Below are positions 46,312 through 54,309 of a stretch of 64,000 nt of DNA, piece after piece. The stretch is taken from the NCBI GenBank assembly GCA_023416275.1, contig JAEZIB010000155.1, positions 7,305 to 71,304 on the forward strand, read 5' to 3'. The notes beneath the pieces were generated by a model that was given only the letters and a program-made list of their open reading frames with translations, searched no databases and was not told where the DNA came from. Positions within the stretch are counted from its first letter, which is position 1; every line of letters starts with the position of its first letter. This stretch comes from Bacillota bacterium. GTDB taxonomy: Bacteria; Bacillota; Clostridia; Acetivibrionales; DSM-1351. The translations under genes and the position numbers were made by a program.

Positions 46312-46395
46312 AAAAAGTCCCCCATTCGAAGGGAGGACATACTTCTATACTTGTAGCAGTTTTGAAGCCAAGCTGCACATAGCCCTCCCAAAAAT
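46312..46395 (-). promoter_or_regulatory. Attenuator-like leader directly before corA (candidate cis-regulatory RNA)
   Basis: On the minus strand a GC-rich hairpin GTCCTCCC-ttcgaat-GGGGGAC (46317-46338; one bulge) is followed by TTTTT and then the ATG, and its 3' arm GGGGGA is the corA Shine-Dalgarno. An upstream GGGAGG (46384-46389) can pair instead with CCTCCC (46331-46336), with internal pairs CTAT/ATAG and GCAG/CTGC, giving an alternative fold. The two structures are mutually exclusive, as in riboswitches. It does not match the M-box consensus that I know. Confidence 0.55.
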
Positions 46396-46547
46396 TATAT
46401 AATTATGATAATAACTACTATGATACGGGTCTGCGCCCACTTGAATTCACCACCTTAATTTTTAATTAATAATAGCACTAGCTTAGTATACTACTTATCA
46501 TGTCGTAAATACAAGCTATTTATTTCTGAAATTTACCTATGTAAAAT

Positions 46548-47282
46548 TTATATTAAAAATCCACCATTAGGACTAATAACCTGTCCAGTAATAAAATTTG
46601 CCTTTTCTTGAGCCAAAAAAGCAATTGTCTCTGCAACATCAATACATTTCCCTATTGTTCCAAGAGGCGTTTGATCCATTAAGTCCTCAAATGATGCTTT
46701 ATCCAAATCTGAATTCATATCAGTATCAATAACCCCAGGCGCCACACAATTTACCTGTATACCAGAAGGTCCAAGTTCCTTGGCTAATGCCTTTGTTAAG
46801 CCAATAACAGCTGCTTTTGTTGCAGAGTATAGGACTTCACAAGATGCTCCGGTTATTCCCCATATGGATGAAATATTGATTATTTTACCCGATTTATTCC
46901 TAATCATAGCTGGCAAAACACCTTGACAGCATAAAAACATACCTTTAACATTAATATCAAACATATTATCCCATTCTTGCGTTGAAATATCTGTAAAAAG
47001 TCTTTGTTTTGCAATACCTGCATTATTAACTAATATATCGATTTCTCCGAATTGCTTGTTTACTGAATTTATCATGCTATCAACCTGTTCTTTGCAGCTT
47101 ACATCAGCTTGTACAGCCATCACACTACATTTTTTCTCCAGCAACACATTTACCAAAGCAACAGCTGCTTCTTTGCTATTGTTATAGTTTATGGCTACAT
47201 TATAACCATTTTGGGCAAATAATTTTGCAGTTTCATAGCCTATTCCTTTTGATGCTCCAGTAATCAATACTGTTTTACACAT
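46548..47282 (-). CDS. Short-chain dehydrogenase/reductase (FabG-like)
   Basis: 244 residues from the ATG at 47282 (GGAGG 9 bp upstream). Classical SDR: cofactor loop TGASKGIGYE, NNAG (VNNAGIAKQ), catalytic Ser in INISSIWGITGA, and YxxxK as YSATK. Arg/Asn near residues 34-37 suggest NADPH. Similar to 3-oxoacyl-ACP reductases, but it is not beside fatty-acid genes, so the substrate is unknown. It may form an operon with the DJ-1 gene upstream. Confidence 0.9.
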   Translation of the reverse strand: MCKTVLITGASKGIGYETAKLFAQNGYNVAINYNNSKEAAVALVNVLLEKKCSVMAVQADVSCKEQVDSMINSVNKQFGEIDILVNNAGIAKQRLFTDISTQEWDNMFDINVKGMFLCCQGVLPAMIRNKSGKIINISSIWGITGASCEVLYSATKAAVIGLTKALAKELGPSGIQVNCVAPGVIDTDMNSDLDKASFEDLMDQTPLGTIGKCIDVAETIAFLAQEKANFITGQVISPNGGFLI

Positions 47283-47354
47283 TAACCTTTTCCTCCAAAT
47301 AAAACAAAAAATCAAAATCAATTATTTTAACAATCAAACGATAGTTTGCCCATT

Positions 47355-47939
47355 CTATTTGTTATAGCAGGTTATTGTTTTAAAGAATTCCTGCTTATCA
47401 AAGTCGTCCTTGAACATACCAAAATAATCAGCAATTTCTATAGCAAAATCCACAAATGAAATCCCCTTAGAAGTAATTACATTTTTGTCTCGTACTACCC
47501 TTGTATTAACAAAATTTTCTCTTGGAAATGGATCATCTTCATTGCCAAAAGCTTCTCTTCTTGCCTGAGTCCATTCTACAATTGATGTGGTATATTTGAC
47601 ATTTTTTAATATGCCTGCCTTTGCAAAATATCTAGGTCCTGCACAAATTGCTGCAAGTAATTTTCCACTATTATTAAATTCATTTATTAGAGTGAGCATT
47701 TCCTCTTTTACAACTGGATTCCATCCACCCGGTATAATAAATCCAGTATAATCATCCGAAACTGCCGCTGCCACAGTAATTTCCGGCATATAAACCATTC
47801 CGCCCTTACTTTTTACAGGTCTTCTGTCATATGCACAAGTTACTATTTGCTTTGACAGTTCATGTCCAAGCAAATGAGTGGCATAAACCACTTCAAAATC
47901 AGCCATATCATCATACATAAATACTAAAACTTTTTCCAT
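47355..47939 (-). CDS. DJ-1/PfpI family protein (class I glutamine amidotransferase-like)
   Basis: 194 residues from the ATG at 47939 (GTGGGAGG 6 bp upstream; the longer frame is the leader element). Flavodoxin-like fold with the nucleophile-elbow cysteine in AAICAGPRYFAKAGIL (near residue 100), and an acidic residue near 15 (MYDDMADFE) as in DJ-1 relatives. Possible roles are deglycation, chaperone or protease; it cannot be specified. Confidence 0.9.
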   Translation of the reverse strand: MEKVLVFMYDDMADFEVVYATHLLGHELSKQIVTCAYDRRPVKSKGGMVYMPEITVAAAVSDDYTGFIIPGGWNPVVKEEMLTLINEFNNSGKLLAAICAGPRYFAKAGILKNVKYTTSIVEWTQARREAFGNEDDPFPRENFVNTRVVRDKNVITSKGISFVDFAIEIADYFGMFKDDFDKQEFFKTITCYNK

Positions 47940-48303
47940 CCTAACCTCCCACACCTATTAATGTAAAAATAATTTACTCAACTTTCCCACATAAAAAATC
48001 TATCAGTGTTCAAACTTATCAATGGTTTGTTACTGAAATAGTTGCACATCCGGCAAGCTTTTTTACCAATTAATTCATGCAATTGTTTCTAACCCATCTT
48101 TCCTGTGATAAGTTGAACACCTCCCTACTCAAAAAAATGTTTGCACAAACGTTTTTGATCTATACGTCCTTACACTGCCAAAAAGCCGCTAATTACTTTC
48201 TTACAAAAACACAGTGTAGAATTAGCTGCACATATATAAAAATGCACAAATGGCCTTTTAAGCTCGAAATAGCACTATGTTTGCACCAACTACTCTTTCG
48301 AGC
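47940..48303 (-). repeat. Structured leader element before DJ-1 gene, carrying an inserted MITE copy
   Basis: On the minus strand it begins inside the YkgJ-like gene: the hairpin arm GCTCGAAAG (48262-48303 region) supplies that gene's last codons and stop. A second hairpin (CAAAAACGTTTGTGCAAAC...TTTTTTGAG, near 48127-48160) and CAGTGTAAGG follow. A copy of the ACTCAACTTT element (47976-48118) interrupts it, then comes the Shine-Dalgarno end TAATAGGTGTGGGAGG before the DJ-1 gene ATG. Confidence 0.7.
47976..48118. repeat. MITE-like inverted-repeat element, copy nested in leader element
   Basis: Left end ACTCAACTTTCCCACATAAAA with TTATCAATGGTTTGTTACTG inside; the right end is degenerate (AAGTTGAAC). 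It shares the left 70 bp with the copies at 12942 and 54268. Confidence 0.6.
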
Positions 48304-48550
48304 TAGTTTGCTCTTCCAACATATCCAAATACAATATTGCCTCACTTTGAGAATAACCGCACATTTCTTCAGATGGCATTAAAGCTGCACATACTTTTGG
48401 TCTTTCAGTCTTACCAAAAAGCTTACATCTATTTTGATCAGAAAGCTGAATGCACCTTACTCCAGCAGGTTTACCATTTGGCATTCCTGGAATAGCTGAT
48501 GATATTGATGGTGAAATGCAACAAGCACCACAGTTATCTCTACAGTCCAT
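48290..48550 (-). CDS. YkgJ-type cysteine cluster protein
   Basis: 86 residues with a CxxxCxxCC cluster at the start ([11 protein letters not shown]) and later Cys ([28 protein letters not shown]), matching the small putative zinc/iron-chelating YkgJ domain. Function unknown. The last codons (TSSKE) and the stop are encoded by the 5' arm of the repeat element, so the natural C-terminus may once have been different. Confidence 0.85.
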   Translation of the reverse strand: MDCRDNCGACCISPSISSAIPGMPNGKPAGVRCIQLSDQNRCKLFGKTERPKVCAALMPSEEMCGYSQSEAILYLDMLEEQTSSKE

Positions 48551-48576
48551 TCTTTACACCTCACTATGCGAAATAA

Positions 48577-49044
48577 TTATTCCCAGCTTTTAAAAGGATT
48601 TTCTACAAGATTTGAATTAAAATATCTTATGTCAGATGTTATCTCATTTCCTACCCAATCAGGCTTTGCAAATGTCTGATGCTCGTTCTCCAACTCTATC
48701 TCAGCTGTAACAAGACCTTCATTTACACCTAGAAATTCATCAACAACCCATTTACAACCCTCATATGTCAAGAAATATCTGAACTTTTCTATAATAGGTC
48801 GAATACATAGCTTGTCAAGCATTCTTTCAGCATCCTGCATAGGAATGCTATATTCATACTCTTCTCTACTGCAAGACTTAGTTTTACCTTTTATTGTCAA
48901 AAAGCCTTGTCCATTGAAACTTCTGACTCTAACTGTTCTTTCAAAATCAACACTTAAATATCCCTGTTTAAATAAAGCTTTACTACCAGTACTTTTATAT
49001 TTATCACTTAAAACAAGAAATTTTTTCTCTATTTCTGTAGCCAT
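48577..49044 (-). CDS. CYTH domain protein (class IV adenylate cyclase/triphosphatase-like)
   Basis: 155 residues from the ATG at 49044 (AGGAG 8 bp upstream). Starts MATEIEKKFLV, the ExExK signature of the CYTH superfamily, and has alternating charged beta-strands (RTVRVRSFNGQGFLTIKGKTK; WVVDEFLGVNEGLVTAEIELE) forming the triphosphate tunnel. Likely an inorganic triphosphatase or related enzyme. Confidence 0.92.
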   Translation of the reverse strand: MATEIEKKFLVLSDKYKSTGSKALFKQGYLSVDFERTVRVRSFNGQGFLTIKGKTKSCSREEYEYSIPMQDAERMLDKLCIRPIIEKFRYFLTYEGCKWVVDEFLGVNEGLVTAEIELENEHQTFAKPDWVGNEITSDIRYFNSNLVENPFKSWE

Positions 49045-49173
49045 TTTTTGTCTCCTATAATTACTAATATAATTATATCTCATAAAGTTATATTTATACA
49101 ATATCCTATTATCATAGCAAGTTGGTTCAAAAAGAACAGCCTATTTCTAAGCATGCAAAACTTCCTATCGCAC

Positions 49174-49205
49174 AGAAAAAGCCCGGTTAGAAAACCGAGC
49201 TCTTT
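49174..49205 (-). terminator. Terminator after yqeY
   Basis: Minus strand: AGCTCGGTT-ttct-AACCGGGCT followed by TTTTTC, directly past the yqeY stop. Strong intrinsic terminator. Confidence 0.9.
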
Positions 49206-49206
49206 C

Positions 49207-49650
49207 TTATACTAATAATTTTTTAACTATTTGATTTACCAGTTTACCGTCGGCTTTACCTTTAGTCTCAAGCAAAACCACCTGCATAACCTTTCCGATA
49301 TCCTTAGCAGAAAGAGCTCCTGTTGAAGAAATAGCGTTCTTTACAATTCCTTCAATTTCCTCTTCACTCAATTGCTGCGGTAAATACTTTTTTAACACTT
49401 CAATTTCAGCTTTTAGATTATCTATAAGATCCTGTCTACCACTTTTTTCAAAGTCAGGTAAAGTATCAACTCTCTTTTTAACTTCTTTGGCAATAATCTC
49501 AACTATAGCATCATCGTCTAGGGTGACCTTCGTGTCTTTTTCAACCTGAAGCACTGCCGACCTCGCCACTTGAATAGCTGTTTTTGAAGCTGTATTGCCA
49601 TCCTTCATGGCTACTTTTAAATCCTGAACTAACAAAGCTTTTAATGACAT
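49207..49650 (-). CDS. yqeY: GatB/YqeY domain protein
   Basis: 147 residues. Related to the tail domain of the GatB amidotransferase subunit (DLKVAMKDGNTASKTAIQVARSAVLQVEKDTK ... EIEVLKKYLPQQLSEEEIEGIVKNAI ... DIGKVMQVVLLETKGKADGKLVNQIVKK). It lies 36 bp after rpsU, the usual rpsU-yqeY operon of Firmicutes. Its function remains unclear; a tRNA-related role is guessed from the GatB similarity. Confidence 0.94.
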   Translation of the reverse strand: MSLKALLVQDLKVAMKDGNTASKTAIQVARSAVLQVEKDTKVTLDDDAIVEIIAKEVKKRVDTLPDFEKSGRQDLIDNLKAEIEVLKKYLPQQLSEEEIEGIVKNAISSTGALSAKDIGKVMQVVLLETKGKADGKLVNQIVKKLLV

Positions 49651-49686
49651 AACAAATATCTCCTGTAAACTACTATTGTCACAGTT

Positions 49687-49863
49687 TTATTTGAATTTTC
49701 TTTTTCTTGCAGCTTCAGATTTCTTTTTTCTCTTAACACTAGGCTTCTCGTAATGCTCTCTCTTTCTAACCTCAGCTAAAACACCTGACTTAGCACAAGA
49801 TCTTTTAAACCTTTTGAGAGCACTATCCAAAGACTCATTCTCTTTAACTCTTACTTCAGACAC
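49687..49863 (-). CDS. rpsU: 30S ribosomal protein S21
   Basis: 58 residues, reading [19 protein letters not shown]... through [20 protein letters not shown] to RKRKFK. This is the complete S21 sequence, with the RREHYEKP-like motif. GTG start; GGAGGGAGGG lies about 8 bp upstream. Co-transcribed with yqeY. Confidence 0.96.
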   Translation of the reverse strand: MSEVRVKENESLDSALKRFKRSCAKSGVLAEVRKREHYEKPSVKRKKKSEAARKRKFK

Positions 49864-50029
49864 AAAATTTCCCTCCCTCCGATAATAGCAATTGTGCCGG
49901 GAAAATAGCCGTAGTATGTTAACAACATACTATAGGGAATTATGCTAATTACAGCACACAGTATATTATATATTAATTTTCAAAATTGTGTCAACCTTTA
50001 TTTATAAAACACAAATAATAATAGTTAAT

Positions 50030-50374
50030 TTAAAGTATTTTAGTTCCCAGTTCTCTTCCACCAACAATATGATAATGTATATGAAAAACCGTTTGACCAG
50101 AGTCCTGACCACAGTTATTAATAAGTCTATAGCCACTTTCAGCAATTCCTAACTTTTTTACTATTTCATTTACAGCCAAATGAATATCCTTCATAACATC
50201 AACATTCTCAACAGTTAATTCATTATGAGAAGCAATATGTTGTTTTGGTACAATCAGAACATGTACAGGGGCTTCAGGTTCAATATCTAAAAACGCATAA
50301 ACTTTTTCAGTTTCATAAACAGGCGTTGAAGGTATTTCCCTGTTAACTATTTTGCAAAAAAGGCAATCATTCAT
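50030..50374 (-). CDS. HIT family nucleotide-binding protein (HinT-like)
   Basis: 114 residues. The catalytic histidine triad is HIHYHIVGG (residues about 98-106). The N-terminus CLFCKIVNREIP carries the CxxC of bacterial HinT proteins. It hydrolyses purine nucleotide phosphoramidates. It is transcribed towards rpsU-yqeY; in many Clostridia the hit gene also precedes rpsU. Confidence 0.95.
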   Translation of the reverse strand: MNDCLFCKIVNREIPSTPVYETEKVYAFLDIEPEAPVHVLIVPKQHIASHNELTVENVDVMKDIHLAVNEIVKKLGIAESGYRLINNCGQDSGQTVFHIHYHIVGGRELGTKIL

Positions 50375-50927
50375 TACTTTTCCTCCCTCATTATAGAAAA
50401 AACAAATTATTTTAAAAGCTCAAAAGCTTTAATAACTATGTACTAAATTTTTATTATATAGAGCTTACTAATTTGTTATGTATATTATTACCTAAAATAC
50501 TTTCAAATTATCATCAAATCAATAATACCATCATTTAATTTGCTTTTCAATTATAGAAATTGTTGCTTTTTCTTTTGTTTGAACATCTGTATAAATTTAA
50601 AAATCTTATGCTCTTACAAATATCTTTTGCAAAATTTCATGTTTTCCATATTATTTCCACAAATAAAATGAATACAAATAATCCATTCTTAGTAAATTAA
50701 TAAAGAGTTTATATTATTTATTAATTTACTAAGAATGTTTACCAAAATTTAGTATTTTAGCACATTTATTATATTGAATAATTAATTTTATGTATAATTA
50801 TACATATATAATGTCAAATATAATTGATTCATTTAGTAAATTTATGTATAATCTACTTACAAATATAGCTTTTAATAACAATATAATAAATTCAATAAGG
50901 TTAAATTATAACCTATGGAGGTTAATC
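50375..50927. other. HIT-argJ divergent intergenic region
   Basis: About 550 bp between divergent genes, very AT-rich. It holds a perfect 21-bp inverted repeat (50684-50737) listed separately. An in-frame extension of argJ upstream of 50928 has no ribosome site. Confidence 0.5.
50684..50737. repeat. Perfect 21-bp inverted repeat upstream of argJ
   Basis: CATTCTTAGTAAATTAATAAA (50684-50704) and its exact reverse complement (50717-50737) flank a 12-nt loop. Could be a large operator, a bidirectional terminator-like hairpin or a small palindromic element. Confidence 0.7.
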
Positions 50928-52130
50928 ATGAATATTATAGAAGGCGGAGTTACAGCTCCTAAAGGATTTAAAGCTGCTGGCGTAGCTTGCGGAATTAAAA
51001 AAAATAATAAAAAAGATTTGGCAATTGTTTGTTCTGAAGATACGGCAGTTGCTTCTGGTGTATTCACTACAAATATCGTAAAAGGACATTCCCTTCAGGT
51101 ATCAATGGAGCATATAAAAAATGGGTTTGCAAGAGCTATAGTCATTAACAGTGGCAATGCTAATGCCTGTGTTGGAGAAAGCGGCTATAACGATGCCAAG
51201 GACATGACTAAATTAACTGCTGAACTCTTGCATTGTGAGCCTGAAGACATTCTTGTTAATTCAACTGGTGTTATTGGTTCAAAGCTAAATATGCCAAATA
51301 TTCGCTCAGGAATAAGATCTGCTATCAATGCACTTAGCATTGATGGAAGCTCAGATGCTGAAGAAGCAATTATGACAACAGATTTAATGCCCAAGGAAAT
51401 TGCAGTTGAAATAGAAATACAGGGCGAAAAAGTTCGTATTGGCGGTATATCAAAAGGCTCTGGAATGATTCATCCAAATATGGCTACTATGATTGGGATA
51501 ATTACTACTGATGCTAATATATCAAGAAGTTTGCTTGATAAAGCCCTAAAGCACTGTGTAAAGACAACATTTAACAGAGTTTCTGTTGATGGAGATACCA
51601 GTGTTTGCGATTCAGTTTTTGTATTGGCAAATGGTTTTGCAGATAACGATGCTATTGTAAAGGATGATTATGAATATTCAGTATTCGTTGATGCTCTTAT
51701 GTATGTTTGTACTTATCTTGCAAAATTAATGGCCAAGGATGGCGAAGGTGCTACTAAGCTTATCGAAGTTATTGTTGACGGAGCATTAGACGAAACTGAT
51801 GCATATAAAGCAGTATGTGCAGTTGCAAAGTCGCCACTGGTTAAAACTGCAATATTCGGAGAAGATGCAAACTGGGGCAGAATTATTACTGCTGTAGGAT
51901 ATTCAGGTGCTTCCTTTGACCCAAATCTAACCGATATTCATATAGGTGACCTTCTAGTTTGCAGAAATGGCTGTGCAGTTAATTTTGATGAAAATACAGC
52001 TAAAGAATTGCTAAAGAAAAAGGAAATTGTTATTAGGATTAATTTGAAAAAGGGCAATGCCTCTGATAGAATTTGGACATGTGATTTATCCTATGATTAT
52101 GTAAAAATTAATGGAAGCTACAGAAGCTAA
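50928..52130 (+). CDS. argJ: Glutamate N-acetyltransferase / ornithine acetyltransferase ArgJ
   Basis: 400 residues from the ATG at 50928 (GGAGG 6 bp upstream). Transfers acetyl from N-acetylornithine to glutamate in arginine synthesis. It is autocleaved before the catalytic threonine in DGEGATKLIEV (near residue 283). Other family marks are NSGNANACVGESGY, STGVIG, KGSGMIHPNMATM and the C-terminal DRIWTCDLSYDYVKINGSYRS. No other arg gene is next to it, which is unusual for Firmicutes. Confidence 0.96.
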   Translation: MNIIEGGVTAPKGFKAAGVACGIKKNNKKDLAIVCSEDTAVASGVFTTNIVKGHSLQVSMEHIKNGFARAIVINSGNANACVGESGYNDAKDMTKLTAELLHCEPEDILVNSTGVIGSKLNMPNIRSGIRSAINALSIDGSSDAEEAIMTTDLMPKEIAVEIEIQGEKVRIGGISKGSGMIHPNMATMIGIITTDANISRSLLDKALKHCVKTTFNRVSVDGDTSVCDSVFVLANGFADNDAIVKDDYEYSVFVDALMYVCTYLAKLMAKDGEGATKLIEVIVDGALDETDAYKAVCAVAKSPLVKTAIFGEDANWGRIITAVGYSGASFDPNLTDIHIGDLLVCRNGCAVNFDENTAKELLKKKEIVIRINLKKGNASDRIWTCDLSYDYVKINGSYRS

Positions 52131-52182
52131 TTCTAGCTTCAAAAGCCAAACAGATATCCCCTACAATAAACTAAAGTTATTC

Positions 52183-52226
52183 CAATCGGCTTTATAGGCA
52201 GTTTTTTAAGGCCGATTGTTTTTTTA
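52183..52226 (+). terminator. Terminator after argJ
   Basis: 8-bp stem CAATCGGC / GCCGATTG followed by TTTTTTT, 53 bp past the stop. Confidence 0.9.
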
Positions 52227-52509
52227 GCATAATCCTTTGCAGCGTTTCACCTCCACTTTTTAAGCTAACCTTCATTTCGCTTATAGCCAGCGCGACAAAA
52301 ATAGTATTTATTATTTTTTTTGCTGACAAAGACTTTGAATAGTAACATGATTAATTACAAATACTATATTTTAAATAAACTGACAAAATTCACTTACATA
52401 TACCAATTTTATAAGAATTAAAAAATAATTTGCCGATTTTTTCTTATACTGATATAATAAATCTTAAGGGTATATTTTATCTATAGTTACTACTTAGGGG
52501 GTATTGCTT

Positions 52510-52926
52510 ATGTCTACACAATTAGTTCTATTTAAAGTTAATAACGAAGTATTTGCCATTAATATTAATAGTGTAAATATTATTGAGAAAATTAGTGATA
52601 TTTACAAGGTGCCTGATACTCCGGAATATATTGAGGGACTAATTAATCTCAGGGGCAAGGTTCATACGGTTTTTAACGTGAGGAAAAAATTTGGTTATCC
52701 GCCAATTGAGTTTGATGAAAGTACTCGTATTATTATATTGAATCACCAATCGGTTGTTGGATTGCTAGTTGATGAAGTATGCGAAATAATTGGTTATGAA
52801 GAGTCAGATATTAAACCTGCGCCACAGCTTATTTCCGGTTTATCTGGTAAGTTCTTTAGTGGTGTTGCTGAAAAAGATGGTAAAATTGTACTTATTTTGG
52901 ATTTAGAAAAATTACTCGAGAAATAA
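52510..52926 (+). CDS. cheW: CheW-like chemotaxis coupling protein
   Basis: 138 residues from the ATG at 52510 (GGGGG 8-9 bp upstream). A single CheW domain (LVLFKVNNEVFAININSVNIIEKISDIYKVPDTPEYIEGLINLRGKVHTVFNVRKKFG), the adaptor between methyl-accepting receptors and CheA. Stand-alone: no cheA, cheR or receptor gene is in the window. Confidence 0.94.
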   Translation: MSTQLVLFKVNNEVFAININSVNIIEKISDIYKVPDTPEYIEGLINLRGKVHTVFNVRKKFGYPPIEFDESTRIIILNHQSVVGLLVDEVCEIIGYEESDIKPAPQLISGLSGKFFSGVAEKDGKIVLILDLEKLLEK

Positions 52927-53179
52927 AATTTATATTGTGCTACTTAAAACTGATAAGTCTGCCAAAAATTTTAAGCTTTACACTCCTTTTATATGGCACT
53001 CATACCAGTTCGGTAGCACTTTTTTGTATTATAATTTAACAAAAAATTAAATAACATATATAAACTAATTTAATTAATTTATATATGTTATATCTATTTT
53101 TCCACTATATTTAAAAACCAATCATTAAATGCTCAGTTTGAATTCGTTAAAATAATAATTAATTGCCGTTATAGAGCTT

Positions 53180-54034
53180 CTATTCCATTGATTTTTGGTA
53201 CTTATTTCTTAACAATATAGCTAATGCATTTGTAGTTAAGAGTATTCCTAAAAGCACTATAATTCCAGCTGCAGCAAGATCCTTGAATTCTTGCTTAGGA
53301 AGTCCCATCCAATAATAAATTTGAAGAGGTAGTGCCGTAAATACAGATGAAATCCCATCTGGAACCTTTGATATATATGTTGCAGCACCTACAATTAGCA
53401 ATGGTGCGCTCTCTCCTAAAGCTCTTGATACTGACAAAATTACACCAGTAAATATACCAGGCATAGCTGCAGGAACTACTATTTTTCTAATAGTTTGCCA
53501 TTTTGTAGCGCCCAGTGCATAGGAGCCATGCCTCAAATACTGTGGAACTGCTTTTATTGCTTCTTGCGATGAGACAATTACTATTGGTAATACAACTAAG
53601 GTCATTGTTAATGCACCTGATAGCACACTCTTTCCAAAACCTAAAGTTCTTACGAAAATAGCTAAACCCAGCAAACCATATACAATTGATGGCGTACCAG
53701 AGAGATTTGAAACATTTATTTTAATAAACTTTGTTACCCAGTTATTCTTAGCATATTCTTCTAGATATACTGCTGTTCCAAGCCCTATTGGCACAGCAAA
53801 AACTATCGTCAATGCTATAATCCATACACTGCCCATTATACCAGGTAATATTCCAGCTTTATTTGGAAATCTTGATGGAAAGTTTGTAAAAAAGTGTTTT
53901 GACAGATAGGGTATCCCTCTGATTACTATATCAATCAGCAAAACAGCCAATACAACTATTCCAATTAATGTTACACAAAATATTACTCCATGAAAAATGG
54001 AATTTTTCATTTTTCTATATTTTATATTATTCAT
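53180..54034 (-). CDS. pstA: Phosphate ABC transporter permease PstA
   Basis: 284 residues with six membrane segments. The ABC permease EAA loop reads YALGATKWQTIRKIVVPAAMPGIFTGVILSVSRALGESAPLL (residues about 163-205). Forms the membrane channel with PstC. It is separated from pstC by 275 bp that contain repeats, whereas these genes normally overlap or touch. pstS is not in the window. Confidence 0.96.
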   Translation of the reverse strand: MNNIKYRKMKNSIFHGVIFCVTLIGIVVLAVLLIDIVIRGIPYLSKHFFTNFPSRFPNKAGILPGIMGSVWIIALTIVFAVPIGLGTAVYLEEYAKNNWVTKFIKINVSNLSGTPSIVYGLLGLAIFVRTLGFGKSVLSGALTMTLVVLPIVIVSSQEAIKAVPQYLRHGSYALGATKWQTIRKIVVPAAMPGIFTGVILSVSRALGESAPLLIVGAATYISKVPDGISSVFTALPLQIYYWMGLPKQEFKDLAAAGIIVLLGILLTTNALAILLRNKYQKSME

Positions 54035-54136
54035 TCATCCACCTACTTGTCTAAATTTATTAAGGGTTATCTCTTCAAAAAGCTCTTCGCGCTAATCAAT
54101 TTCTAGCTCGTTACCTTGCATTTTTGTTTCTATAAG

Positions 54137-54254
54137 TCAATTACTATCGACTAAAGCCCCCTAAAGTCAGAAAACAAATTCAAATCCAAACTGCATTCAA
54201 AATCTGCTTAAAAGCTTAATTCGCCTGATAGTCGAAGGTTTAACCCGTAATTGA
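54137..54254. repeat. Inverted-repeat element between pstC and pstA (TCAATTAC family, copy 1)
   Basis: Ends TCAATTACTATCGAC and GTAATTGACTTTAG, 118 bp. A related element lies on the other side of pstC (55267-55365). At 54268-54309 the left end of an ACTCAACTTT element (GCAACTTTCCAACAC...ACTCAAAC) directly abuts the pstC stop. Confidence 0.65.
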
Positions 54255-54309
54255 CTTTAGTCACTTACGCAACTTTCCAACACAAAAAATCTTTCGGTAC
54301 TCAAACCTA

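Noticed and set aside
46312..46500. Known M-box (Mg2+) riboswitch before corA
   Set aside because: The conserved M-box core I know is not recognisable; only an attenuator-like pair of folds is supported.
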